This document shows, piece after piece, positions 15,426 through 23,260 of a DNA stretch of 35,559 nucleotides. Origin of the DNA: Bacteroidales bacterium (GTDB lineage: Bacteria > Bacteroidota > Bacteroidia > Bacteroidales > Paludibacteraceae); NCBI GenBank assembly GCA_015061145.1, contig SUXD01000026.1, forward strand, positions 1 to 35,559. The letters are read 5' to 3'. The first letter of the stretch is position 1; the number at the start of each line of letters is the position of its first letter. The notes beneath the pieces were generated by a model, which was not told where the DNA came from, searched no databases, and saw nothing but the letters and a program-made list of their open reading frames with translations. The position numbers were made by a program, and so were the translations under genes.

Positions 15426-16014
15426 GAGCGGGAATACCTTTCTCGCGCTGAAAGAAGTTTCAGACACCCTTGCCACAGAGGGTATAGAAAGCGAAATTGT
15501 ACAAATCGGCACAAAACCCGTGCGCAGCTGTATTGCATGCGGACAGTGCATTGTGAAATCATTGGGGAAATGCGTGTTCGACGATGATATCTGCAATCGC
15601 ATTTCAGAAAAAATGGCATCTGCCGATGCACTGATAGTCGGATCGCCGGTCTATTACGGACAGCCGAACGGTGCTGTATTGTCGCTCATCCAACGCATGT
15701 TTTTCTCGGCAGGCAGCCATGTGCAGTACAAACCAGCCGCAGCCATTGCCGTTTGCCGCAGAGGAGGCGCCACATCGGCATTTCAAACGCTCAACATGCC
15801 TTTTCAGATGATGAACATGCCCGTCGTGACATCGCAATACTGGAACATTGTTTATGGTCGCGAAGAAGGAGAAGCGCGTCTCGACATCGAAGGCATGCAA
15901 ACTATGCGCACTTTGGCGAAAAACATGGCCTGGATACTAAAAAATGCCCATGCCGAATGTGCAAACCATCATCCAGAAAAGGAGGAATGGCAGCCTATGA
16001 ATTTCATCAGATAA
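15391..16014 (+). CDS. Flavodoxin-family NAD(P)H-dependent FMN reductase
   Basis: This is a 207-aa flavoprotein with the FMN phosphate loop LINGSPHKSGNTFLAL at residues 5-20, cysteines SCIACGQCIVKS (about 48-59) and GSPVYYGQPNGAVLSLIQRMF as the second FMN contact. The CxxCxxC-like spacing resembles iron-sulfur flavoproteins, but a fourth Cys (KCVFDDD) lies further on, so a cluster is possible. It likely reduces quinones or similar electrophiles. It is the last of four same-strand genes starting at 13257. The ATG lies inside the MmcQ gene and matches the family N-terminus. Confidence 0.9.
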   Translation: MKVLLINGSPHKSGNTFLALKEVSDTLATEGIESEIVQIGTKPVRSCIACGQCIVKSLGKCVFDDDICNRISEKMASADALIVGSPVYYGQPNGAVLSLIQRMFFSAGSHVQYKPAAAIAVCRRGGATSAFQTLNMPFQMMNMPVVTSQYWNIVYGREEGEARLDIEGMQTMRTLAKNMAWILKNAHAECANHHPEKEEWQPMNFIR

Positions 16015-16037
16015 CAACACTATGTCGAAATATTCAT

Positions 16038-16045
16038 TATTTTTG
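16038..16045 (+). promoter_or_regulatory. -7 element for the VanX-like gene
   Basis: TATTTTTG (TAnnTTTG) lies 23 bases before the ATG at 16069. No clear -33 element. Confidence 0.4.
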
Positions 16046-16068
16046 CTTTATAACTAAAAATCAGCGAG

Positions 16069-16842
16069 ATGAATATTCAAAAGATAGTATTTCCCATGCT
16101 AATCGGCGTCATATTTTGCGCTTGCTGCAAATGCAAGGATACGACAGTAAAACCGGCAGAAGAACAAACCGACGCCTTTGTAACGCTGACCGATGTTGTA
16201 CCCGATGCTATTCTTGAAATCAGGTATTTCAGTACCTACAATTTTGTAGGGAAACGTATTGACGGTTATATGGAACCTACGGCGCTGCTCACCAGGCAAG
16301 CCGCTGACAGCTTGAAAGCCGTGAGCGACGAGTTGATACAAAAAGGATACCGTTTGAAAATATACGATGCTTACCGTCCGCAAATGGCTGTGAATCATTT
16401 TGTGAGGTGGAGCCAAGACTTTGCCGACACTTTGATGAAAGCATATTTTTACCCTGGACTCGACAAACACGAACTTTTCCCGAAAGGATACATTGCCGAG
16501 CGCAGCGGACACACACGTGGTTCGACGGTGGACCTCACCCTTTTCGACATGAAAACAGAAAAAGAAGTGGACATGGGCGGCACTTTCGACTGGTTTGGCG
16601 TGGAGTCGCACCCCGACTATTGCGGCACCCATCCCGACACAACGCTCTATCCCGAAATAGGGAAATATACGGGAGACGGAACAGGACTCACCGAGCAGCA
16701 GTACAACAACCGAATGTTGCTCCGTTCAGCCATGATGCGCCACGGATTCAAACCTCTCGACACCGAATGGTGGCATTTCACGCTGGCAAACGAACCTTTC
16801 CCTGACACCTATTTCACATTTCCCGTAAAGCAATTGCCTTGA
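16069..16842 (+). CDS. VanX-type D-Ala-D-Ala dipeptidase (M15D), probable lipoprotein
   Basis: This is a 257-aa protein. The N-terminus MNIQKIVFPMLIGVIFCACCKC carries a hydrophobic signal ending in several cysteines, so a lipid anchor is likely. The zinc ligands SGHTRGSTVD (H148, D155) and EWWHF (E233, H236) and the substrate arginine in DAYRPQ (about 103) are all intact, matching VanX/DdpX-type dipeptidases that cleave D-alanyl-D-alanine. Because it is probably exported, it likely recycles wall dipeptides rather than giving vancomycin resistance. No VanH, VanA or VanS/R gene is nearby. It has its own promoter and terminator. Confidence 0.92.
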   Translation: MNIQKIVFPMLIGVIFCACCKCKDTTVKPAEEQTDAFVTLTDVVPDAILEIRYFSTYNFVGKRIDGYMEPTALLTRQAADSLKAVSDELIQKGYRLKIYDAYRPQMAVNHFVRWSQDFADTLMKAYFYPGLDKHELFPKGYIAERSGHTRGSTVDLTLFDMKTEKEVDMGGTFDWFGVESHPDYCGTHPDTTLYPEIGKYTGDGTGLTEQQYNNRMLLRSAMMRHGFKPLDTEWWHFTLANEPFPDTYFTFPVKQLP

Positions 16843-16847
16843 TAAAG

Positions 16848-16879
16848 AAAGCCGCGAAACAACTGTTCCGCGGCTTTTT
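16848..16879 (+). terminator. Terminator after the VanX-like gene
   Basis: AAAGCCGCG (16848-16856) pairs with CGCGGCTTT (16869-16877), followed by TT. Further AAC/GTT pairs inside the loop extend the stem. It lies 5 bases beyond the stop and also faces the convergent PepSY-like gene. Confidence 0.85.
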
Positions 16880-16910
16880 CCTATCGCTTTTCATGCAATG
16901 GGGATGGGCA

Positions 16911-17345
16911 TCAATCATCAATGCCGACAAACTGATACTTTTTATTGAAGATGAGCTCCAATCCTGTGTTCAACTCAGCTTTCCAATAACCGTCGTCCAA
17001 TTTCCACTCTTTAATGAAAGAAGTAGAATAATTTTCACGAACATAATTTTTCACTTGTTCAGGAATCAATGCCTCAGGCACCTGATTCAGTCCGCAATCA
17101 ACTTTCTTGATTTCGCCTTTCTCGGTAAAATCAATCTCCGTACCATTTGTATAGCACACTTCATATTCCGTGCCAATGAACTCTTTATCGAGTTTCACAT
17201 AAGCTATACCTTCTGTTGTAAAATGTTGTTTGATAACTTTTTGCGCGTTGGCAGGCAACTGCTCAAATGTCACAACACGATCTTGAGCGCATGCGCTGAA
17301 AACAACTGTCAGCGCCATCAATGCCAAGGAAAACACTTTTTTCAT
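16911..17345 (-). CDS. PepSY-like (DUF2874) exported protein
   Basis: This is a 144-aa protein. MKKVFSLALMALTVVFSAC is a signal that may be a lipobox (FSAC). The mature part has two similar halves, FEQLPANAQKVIKQHFTTEGIAYVKLDKEF and VPEALIPEQVKNYVRENYSTSFIKEWKLDDGYWKAEL, which is the BLIP/PepSY-like layout of Bacteroidota DUF2874 proteins. The family is exported and its role is not settled. Peptidase or metal-related binding has been proposed for the fold. It has its own promoter on the minus strand. Confidence 0.88.
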   Translation of the reverse strand: MKKVFSLALMALTVVFSACAQDRVVTFEQLPANAQKVIKQHFTTEGIAYVKLDKEFIGTEYEVCYTNGTEIDFTEKGEIKKVDCGLNQVPEALIPEQVKNYVRENYSTSFIKEWKLDDGYWKAELNTGLELIFNKKYQFVGIDD

Positions 17346-17373
17346 AATCGTAATTTTTAAATCTTAACATAAA

Positions 17374-17381
17374 CAAAGGTA
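17374..17381 (-). promoter_or_regulatory. -7 element for the PepSY-like gene
   Basis: The minus strand reads TACCTTTG, 28 bases upstream of the ATG at 17345. Confidence 0.55.
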
Positions 17382-17423
17382 ATGTTTTCATTTAATATTC
17401 AAAGAAAAAATGCAATATATTAC

Positions 17424-17431
17424 TATCTTTG
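17424..17431 (+). promoter_or_regulatory. -7 element for the ZIP transporter gene
   Basis: TATCTTTG (TAnnTTTG) lies only 16 bases before the ATG at 17448. With the usual start point a few bases downstream, the mRNA leader would be very short. The second ATG at 17451 is equally plausible as start. Confidence 0.5.
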
Positions 17432-17447
17432 TGAAAGAAGATAAAAA

Positions 17448-18224
17448 ATGATGGACATAGCAATCTTATTCATACCTTTTATTGGCACCATGACCGGTTC
17501 GGCGCTCGTCTTTCTGATGAAAAAGGAGATGTCGGCAGCCTTGCAGAAATCATTGCTAGGATTCGCATCGGGCGTGATGGTGGCAGCCTCGATATGGTCG
17601 CTGCTCATTCCGTCCATTGACCTTTGCGCCGACGAGGGAAAATGGGCCGTACTTCCTGCTGCCATCGGTTTTGCGGCTGGCATGATGTTTCTGCTTCTGA
17701 TTGACAACCTCACGCCGCACCTGCATATCGGCGCCAACAGCCCGGAGGGACCGCGCTCGCGCCTCTCACGCACAGCGATGCTCTCGCTGGCGGTCACCAT
17801 TCACAACTTACCCGAAGGAATGGCGGTAGGCGCAGTACTGGCAGGCGCATCACAAATGGGGAGCGACATATCGCTCACTGCAGCCATTTCGGTAGCCATC
17901 GGCATTGCCATACAAAACATACCCGAAGGAGCCATCATCTCCATGCCTATGCGTGCAGCGGGCAATTCGCGCCTGAAATCGTTTGTCATCGGCAGTCTGA
18001 GCGGCATCGTTGAACCAATAGGAGCTGCCACCGTCATTCTGCTTGCCTCCGCCATGATACCCGTCATCCCCTATATGCTGGCATTTGCCGCCGGAGCCAT
18101 GCTGTATGTGGTGGTGGAAGAACTGATACCTGCGGCATCGAGCGGCACACACAGCAATCTGAACACCATCGGGTTCGCCATCGGCTTTCTGCTGATGATG
18201 ATACTGGATGTGGCAATGGGATAA
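17448..18224 (+). CDS. ZIP-family divalent metal transporter
   Basis: This is a 258-aa membrane protein with about eight hydrophobic segments. The metal-binding helices IHNLPEGMAVG (about 122-132) and IQNIPEGAIIS (about 163-173) are the ZIP signature of the ZupT/GufA group, which imports Zn and also Mn, Fe or Co. It has no long His-rich loop, only PHLHIGANSPEG between segments 3 and 4. The glutathione peroxidase gene follows 36 bases later, so the two may be co-transcribed. Confidence 0.93.
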   Translation: MMDIAILFIPFIGTMTGSALVFLMKKEMSAALQKSLLGFASGVMVAASIWSLLIPSIDLCADEGKWAVLPAAIGFAAGMMFLLLIDNLTPHLHIGANSPEGPRSRLSRTAMLSLAVTIHNLPEGMAVGAVLAGASQMGSDISLTAAISVAIGIAIQNIPEGAIISMPMRAAGNSRLKSFVIGSLSGIVEPIGAATVILLASAMIPVIPYMLAFAAGAMLYVVVEELIPAASSGTHSNLNTIGFAIGFLLMMILDVAMG

Positions 18225-18260
18225 AGAAACGAATATTTTTTCACCAAAATAACCAAAGAC

Positions 18261-18803
18261 ATGGAAAACATTTACGAATTCAAAGCCTTGACAAGCAAAG
18301 GCACGGAATTGGATTTCAGCCAATTCAAAGGGAAAGTGCTGCTTATTGTAAACACCGCCAGCAAATGCGGATTCACGCCACAATTTGCAGGATTGGAGGA
18401 ACTGAACCAGCAATACAAAGACAAAGGGTTGGTGGTCATCGGATTCCCGTGCAACCAATTCAAAGAGCAAGACCCAGGCAGCGATAACCAAATAGAGGAA
18501 TTCTGCCAGCTGAATTACGGCGTCACCTTCCAGATTATGAAGAAGGTAGATGTAAACGGCGAAGCCGCTGCACCGATTTTCACCTATCTCAAAGCCCAGG
18601 CACCGACCGAAGAATATAAAGGTTTGAAAGCAAAAGCGGCGAAGGTGCTATTCAAACGCATCAGCGACAGCGCAAAAGAAGCGAGTGACATTCAATGGAA
18701 TTTTACAAAATTCCTCATCTCGCGCGACGGCAAAACCATCAAGCGCTACGCTCCGACTACCGAACCCGCCAAAATTGCGGAAGATATTGAAAAAATGCTG
18801 TAA
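18261..18803 (+). CDS. Glutathione peroxidase family (Cys form)
   Basis: This is a 180-aa thioredoxin-fold peroxidase of normal length. The peroxidatic Cys36 is in NTASKCGFTPQ, and the conserved FPCNQF (about 62-67) and WNFTKF (about 146) supply the Gln, Trp and Asn of the active site. It uses Cys, not selenocysteine. Bacterial members reduce peroxides with thioredoxin-like partners rather than glutathione in many cases. There is no signal peptide. Confidence 0.95.
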   Translation: MENIYEFKALTSKGTELDFSQFKGKVLLIVNTASKCGFTPQFAGLEELNQQYKDKGLVVIGFPCNQFKEQDPGSDNQIEEFCQLNYGVTFQIMKKVDVNGEAAAPIFTYLKAQAPTEEYKGLKAKAAKVLFKRISDSAKEASDIQWNFTKFLISRDGKTIKRYAPTTEPAKIAEDIEKML

Positions 18804-18816
18804 AAAAGCGAAAAAC

Positions 18817-18847
18817 AAAATCCCTCCCTTAGCAAAGGAGGGATTTT
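18817..18847 (+). terminator. Bidirectional terminator between convergent genes
   Basis: AAAATCCCTCC (18817-18827) pairs perfectly with GGAGGGATTTT (18837-18847) around a 9-base loop. It sits between the glutathione peroxidase gene (plus) and the OYE gene (minus), with A and T tracts on both sides. Confidence 0.85.
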
Positions 18848-18870
18848 ATTATGATTTTGCCTAAAGCACC

Positions 18871-20133
18871 CTACCCTTTCATCATACTTTCTTTCGCTTT
18901 GGCTTCCAGTTCGGCAATTTCTCTCCGGATGCTTTCGGGAATTTTTTCGCCATCGCGCAACACGCATTCGTGGCATTTCATGTCTAAAGTGTACATGCGG
19001 CCCACACAATAGTTGGAACGCCCGCAGCCAGCGTGATAATGCGGATTTTCCTGCACATGTTTCACGAAATCAGGGTCTTTGATGAGCACATGCGCTATCT
19101 GAAACAGGTCGAAACCTTCGTCCATAATCTGCTGACAGTTGTCGCCCGACTGCACGCCGCCCACATAAATCAACGGCACATCAGTTATCTCTTGCTGAAA
19201 GCGTTTTGCCTTGTCCATGAAATACAATTCTTTGAACGGAACGGCGGGAATCATCATCTTGCCTGCACCAGCACGCAAAGCGCCTTTCAACCACCAGAAG
19301 GTTTTCATAGGCATGTAGTGCGCCAGTGTTTTCACCGGCATCGCCCCGCCCAGAATAGTCATCGGCGAAGCACTCACCGTTCCGCCCGAAAGCACGATGC
19401 CATGCACCTTGTGACGGGCTATCTCCTTGGCCACCTTTATACCCTCCTCGATGTCGGAACCGCGCCAGCAGTCGTCCCACATATTCGTTTTCACCACCAC
19501 TGCCATGTCGTCTTTGGCGTGCAACATCACCTCGTCAAGCACCTCGTTCATGAAACGCACGCGGTTTTCGAACGAGCCGCCATACTCATCGCGACGATGG
19601 TTGGTGCGTGGGCTGATGAACTGCGAAATCAGGTAGGCATGTCCGGCATGAATCTCCACGCAATCGAATCCCGCCTCACGGCAGAAATCGACAGCCTCGC
19701 CGAACTTTTTCGCCAACTGGTGTATCTCGTTCACTTTCAGTCGGCGGTGCAGCGTGGGCGAATAGAGGTTCAGTCCGTTGGAAGCGCTCACAGGCATGCA
19801 ATGACAAGTGTAGAAATGAGTCATATTGCCGCAATGACCGAGCTGGATGCTCGCTTTGGCACCTTCGGCATGAATATCATCGGTGAGCCGTCGCAAGGCA
19901 GGCAAAATATCATCGTGCACATACAGCTGCCCATCGAACGAAACGCCGCTCAAATCGACAGCGCAATAGGCAATGGTGGTCATGCCCACTCCTCCGCGAG
20001 CCACACTCACATGATAGTCGTGCAGCAATTGCGTAGGAGCGTTGTCTTTACACATATTTTCAAATGCCGCCGACCGGATGAAACGGTTGCGCAGCGTGAT
20101 GGGACCAAGTTGGTATGGGGTGAAGAGTTTCAT
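18871..20133 (-). CDS. Old Yellow Enzyme-type NADH:flavin oxidoreductase (candidate 3-oxo-Delta4-steroid reductase)
   Basis: This is a 420-aa TIM-barrel flavoprotein. Family marks are LGPITLRNRFIRSAAFENM at the N-terminus, SIQLGHCGNMTHF, and EIHAGHAYLISQFISPRTNHRRDEYGGSFENR around residue 170-205 with the substrate-binding histidine. The C-terminal Cys set C-x5-C-x10-C-x2-C (AGCGRSNYC to KCHEC) differs from the [4Fe-4S] motif of dienoyl-CoA reductases and may bind a cluster or zinc. OYE-type enzymes reduce activated C=C bonds. It is the second gene of an operon, 20 bases after a steroid 5-alpha-reductase homologue, so a 3-oxo-Delta4 steroid or bile-acid substrate is plausible. That is inference. 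Confidence 0.88.
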   Translation of the reverse strand: MKLFTPYQLGPITLRNRFIRSAAFENMCKDNAPTQLLHDYHVSVARGGVGMTTIAYCAVDLSGVSFDGQLYVHDDILPALRRLTDDIHAEGAKASIQLGHCGNMTHFYTCHCMPVSASNGLNLYSPTLHRRLKVNEIHQLAKKFGEAVDFCREAGFDCVEIHAGHAYLISQFISPRTNHRRDEYGGSFENRVRFMNEVLDEVMLHAKDDMAVVVKTNMWDDCWRGSDIEEGIKVAKEIARHKVHGIVLSGGTVSASPMTILGGAMPVKTLAHYMPMKTFWWLKGALRAGAGKMMIPAVPFKELYFMDKAKRFQQEITDVPLIYVGGVQSGDNCQQIMDEGFDLFQIAHVLIKDPDFVKHVQENPHYHAGCGRSNYCVGRMYTLDMKCHECVLRDGEKIPESIRREIAELEAKAKESMMKG

Positions 20134-20153
20134 AGGGGAAAAGTTTCTGATTT

Positions 20154-20912
20154 CTAATATAGATACGGGAACACGCGTTTCAATTTCTTGCTGTCGAACT
20201 CGTCGGCAAATTCTTTTTCGTATTTATGGTAAATGGAATTGGCGCGCGGCACGAGGTTGGCGCATGTCCAAATGAGGAACACCAGGCCGGCGAACGACCA
20301 TGTGAGTACAGCGAATCCGGCCCATTCCACTATTTCGCCAAAGTAGTTGGCAGAAGTCACATAGCGGTACATGCCTTTTTGTGGCAGGTAATGTCTGGTG
20401 TCGCCCGGCTTGCGCAAGTGGCGAATCACATAGTCGGAATGCCAGTTGATAGCCAATCCCACAAAGAATATGACGGCGCCAATGATGAATTGCGGCGATG
20501 TCAGCCATTCGGCGGTGTACATGTTGCCTGAGAGTCGGAAAATCCACATGCCTTGTATGTACCCGTTGATGCAATTGAATATGATACCCATTGTCATAAT
20601 GGCGACAGGCATTTTGCTTTTGCCTTTAAGCAGAAACGGGAACACAAACGAACGCTGAAAATAATGCAGTTCGAACAGCAGGAACATCACGAGCGGAACG
20701 ACAGCCCACATATCGTCGGCCGTGAGCCAGAAATAAAGCATCACGAAAAACACCGGCGCCTCCATCAGCACCCAAGCCACTTTGTTGTTGACAGCCCAGC
20801 CCCATTTGGGCGAAATCATCTTGCCATAGCCGGCATCTACAAAATAGAGCGAAACGAAAACCACAACGGCCATCGCCGTCATCAGCCAAAGCAACATTTC
20901 GAAACTTTCCAT
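20154..20912 (-). CDS. Steroid 5-alpha-reductase (SRD5A) homologue
   Basis: This is a 252-aa membrane protein with about six to seven hydrophobic segments. It matches human SRD5A1 as I remember it in order and motif: AWVLMEAPVFF, LLFELHYFQRSFVFPF, FNCINGYIQG, GLAINWHSDYVIRHLRKPGDT and VTSANYFGEIVEWAGFA, ending KLKRVFPYLY. The last block holds the NADPH-binding residues of the family. Such enzymes reduce 3-oxo-Delta4 steroids to 5-alpha products with NADPH in the membrane. The close match to the vertebrate-type motifs, rather than generic isoprenylcysteine methyltransferase-like relatives, makes the assignment strong. It is the first gene of a two-gene operon with the OYE gene and is divergent from the 21089 gene. 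Confidence 0.92.
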   Translation of the reverse strand: MESFEMLLWLMTAMAVVVFVSLYFVDAGYGKMISPKWGWAVNNKVAWVLMEAPVFFVMLYFWLTADDMWAVVPLVMFLLFELHYFQRSFVFPFLLKGKSKMPVAIMTMGIIFNCINGYIQGMWIFRLSGNMYTAEWLTSPQFIIGAVIFFVGLAINWHSDYVIRHLRKPGDTRHYLPQKGMYRYVTSANYFGEIVEWAGFAVLTWSFAGLVFLIWTCANLVPRANSIYHKYEKEFADEFDSKKLKRVFPYLY

Positions 20913-21088
20913 CGTATTATTTTAAAGGTTTTAAGTTGTAAAAATACAAAAAATCAACAACATACAGCATGTCATCCGCCCTTTTTCCTTCATTTCGAAA
21001 TAAAATAGGCCACAAAAAGCAACTTTTACGGGCAAAATATTGCGCAATTTATTTTTTTTGTGCATTTTCGCATTATTGACTAACAGAC

Positions 21089-21436
21089 ATGACAACAGCT
21101 GAAAAAAATCTGAGCCAGCTTGGCGAAGTGCAAAAACAATGCGTATGCGCCTTGTTCGGGAGCGTACAGAACTTTTACGACTGCATCTACCTGCTCACCC
21201 AAACGGAGCACCTGCTGCACGAAAACAAGCCGCAAGACTGGGAGCGGAAGCTGGAGTCGGCACAATTCTACCGCAAACTGATAGACAAACGCGTGCAGCA
21301 CGACTGCGAGATAGACGAGGGACTGCTTGCCGACATCAGAAGCGACTATTTCGAAGATTACGCCAACTTCAGAGAGCGCAAAGTGGCACTGAGCCAGAAC
21401 GACTTTATTGACATCATTCAAAAACTTATAAAATAA
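21089..21436 (+). CDS. Conserved-looking hypothetical protein upstream of acyl-CoA synthetase
   Basis: This is a 115-aa soluble protein, likely all alpha-helical and charged, with no signal peptide. It has two to three cysteines near the start (QKQCVCALFGS, DCIYLL) and one in the middle (HDCEID). I recognise no family. The stop is one base from the acyl-CoA synthetase ATG, so the two should be translated as a coupled pair, and it may be an accessory protein of that enzyme. Confidence 0.75.
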   Translation: MTTAEKNLSQLGEVQKQCVCALFGSVQNFYDCIYLLTQTEHLLHENKPQDWERKLESAQFYRKLIDKRVQHDCEIDEGLLADIRSDYFEDYANFRERKVALSQNDFIDIIQKLIK

Positions 21437-21437
21437 T

Positions 21438-23093
21438 ATGACTGCGACGACAAAACACTTCATGGACTATCTGGAATCGTCAATTGCGAAAAACTGGAGC
21501 AGTCCGGCACTAAGCGACTTTGACGGAAATGCCAACTACACTTACGGCGAAATGGCCAAAACCATCGCGCGTCTGCATTTGCTCTTTGCAGAAAGCGGCA
21601 TCGCGCAAGGCGACAAAATAGCCCTCTGCGGCAGAAACTGCGCCAACTGGGCCATCTCTTTCCTGGCCGTCACCAGCTATGGAGGCGTAGCCGTCTCTAT
21701 TCTGCCCGACTTCAAGGCCGAAAGCGTGCACGCCCTGGTGAACCACTCCGACGCAAAACTGCTCTTTGTCGGGAATTCGGTATGGAAAGAACTCAATACC
21801 AACGAGATGCCTAATCTGTACGGCATTCTCTCCATCGAGAACTTTGAGTTGAAAGACATAAAATCGGAAAAACTGAAACTGGCGCACGAGCAATGGGATG
21901 AAACTTTCGGAGCCCGCTACGCTAACGGCTTTACCGTTGATGATGTGAAATACACGCGCTTCGACATGGAATCGCCGGCGCTCATCAACTACACATCGGG
22001 CACCACCAGCGACCCGAAAGGCGTAGTAGTGCCTTGGCGCAGCCTGAGCTCGAATGTACAGTTCGGACAAGACCGCATCCCCAACCACGCAGGATGGAAT
22101 ATGGTGTCGATGCTGCCGCTGGCCCACATGTTCGGGCTCACCTTCGAATTTGTCTATCAGCTGGCAGGCGGATGCCATGTGTATTTTCTGAGCAAAACCC
22201 CTTCGCCGCAAATATTGATGAAAGCCTTTGCCGAAGTGCATCCGTACATGATTCTCACCGTGCCGCTGGTCATCGAGAAAATATTCAAATCGAAGATTTT
22301 CCCCGCACTTCAGAAACCCTTGGTACGCATTATGTGGAACACGCCCGGCCTGAACCTCATCGTGCGCAAGAAAGTGCGCGAGCAGCTGATGAACGCCTTC
22401 GGCGGCGAGCTGAAATACCTCATCATCGGCGGCGCGGCGCTCAACAAGGAAGTGGAGAAATGCCTTCATAAAATAAAATTCCCCTACTGCATAGGCTACG
22501 GCATGACAGAATGCGGACCGCTCATCGGCTACGAAGACTGGTTCAGATTCAAGCAAGGCTCGTGCGGAAAAATCGTGCATCGCAACGAGATACGCATCGA
22601 CTCGGAAAACGAGCAGAAAGTGGTGGGCGAAATCATGGTGAAAGGCGAAAATGTGATGCTCGGCTACTACAAAAACGAAGAAGCTACCAAAGCCATCTTC
22701 ACCGAAGACGGATGGATGCGCACCGGCGACTTGGGCGTCATCGACAAGCAAGGCAACATCTTTATCCGCGGACGGAGCAAAAACATGATTCTCGGCCCTT
22801 CAGGACAGAACATCTACCCTGAGGAAATAGAAGACAAGGTGAACAACCTGCCATACGTTATCGAGTCGGTGGTGGTGAGCCGCGACAACAAGTTGGTGGC
22901 GCTCGTGTATATAGATACCGAAGCGATAGCCAAAGAACAACCCGAAAAGAATGCTGCGGAAATCATGGAGCAAAACCGACTTGCCGTGAACAAAATAATG
23001 CCAGGCTATTGCGGCATCAGCGCTTTCGAGATAGTGAAAGAGGAATTTGAAAAGACACCTAAACGAAGCATCAAACGTTTTCTGTACAAGTAA
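21438..23093 (+). CDS. AMP-binding acyl-CoA synthetase (long-chain type)
   Basis: This is a 551-aa ANL-superfamily enzyme. Motifs in order are the P-loop YTSGTTSDPKG (about 184), GYGMTECGP (about 353), RTGDLGVIDKQGNIFIRGRSKNMI (about 430) and PSGQNIYPEEIE, with a C-terminal lysine in KTPKRSIKRFLYK. It should activate a carboxylate with ATP and form a CoA thioester, most like fatty-acid CoA ligases. The neighbouring SRD5A/OYE operon raises the possibility of a sterol or bile-acid carboxylate, but long-chain fatty acid is the simplest reading. It is coupled to the small gene at 21089. Confidence 0.9.
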   Translation: MTATTKHFMDYLESSIAKNWSSPALSDFDGNANYTYGEMAKTIARLHLLFAESGIAQGDKIALCGRNCANWAISFLAVTSYGGVAVSILPDFKAESVHALVNHSDAKLLFVGNSVWKELNTNEMPNLYGILSIENFELKDIKSEKLKLAHEQWDETFGARYANGFTVDDVKYTRFDMESPALINYTSGTTSDPKGVVVPWRSLSSNVQFGQDRIPNHAGWNMVSMLPLAHMFGLTFEFVYQLAGGCHVYFLSKTPSPQILMKAFAEVHPYMILTVPLVIEKIFKSKIFPALQKPLVRIMWNTPGLNLIVRKKVREQLMNAFGGELKYLIIGGAALNKEVEKCLHKIKFPYCIGYGMTECGPLIGYEDWFRFKQGSCGKIVHRNEIRIDSENEQKVVGEIMVKGENVMLGYYKNEEATKAIFTEDGWMRTGDLGVIDKQGNIFIRGRSKNMILGPSGQNIYPEEIEDKVNNLPYVIESVVVSRDNKLVALVYIDTEAIAKEQPEKNAAEIMEQNRLAVNKIMPGYCGISAFEIVKEEFEKTPKRSIKRFLYK

Positions 23094-23110
23094 GCGAATC
23101 ATATCGTTGT

Positions 23111-23150
23111 GAAACAAAAGCGGGACTGCAAAGTTCCGCTTTTTGTTTTC
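23111..23150 (+). terminator. Terminator after the acyl-CoA synthetase gene
   Basis: AGCGGGACT (23119-23127) pairs with AGTTCCGCT (23132-23140), one G-T wobble and a GCAA tetraloop. The stem is flanked by A and T tracts (TTTTTGTTTTC). Confidence 0.85.
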
Positions 23151-23231
23151 AGGGGGCATTTGCGAAATATTGTTTTATGTTCAACAGCATATTTATTTGC
23201 AAAATCAATATCATTTTTCCTTCAAAATAAT

Positions 23232-23239
23232 TACCTTTG
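23232..23239 (+). promoter_or_regulatory. -7 element for the SulP gene
   Basis: TACCTTTG lies 21 bases before the ATG at 23261. An upstream in-frame ATG at 23237 falls inside this element, so 23261 is the likely start. No clear -33 match. Confidence 0.5.
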
Positions 23240-23260
23240 CACTTTCTTTTTCAAAAAAGT

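Noticed and set aside
16069-16842. Vancomycin-resistance gene
   Set aside because: The VanX-like enzyme is probably exported and no VanH, VanA or regulator gene is near. It is more likely a wall-recycling dipeptidase.
19033-20157. 374-codon plus-strand ORF
   Set aside because: It is antisense to the OYE gene, which has full family motifs. The His/Arg-rich translation has none.
21510-22751. 413-codon minus-strand ORF
   Set aside because: It is antisense to the acyl-CoA synthetase, whose ANL motifs are complete.
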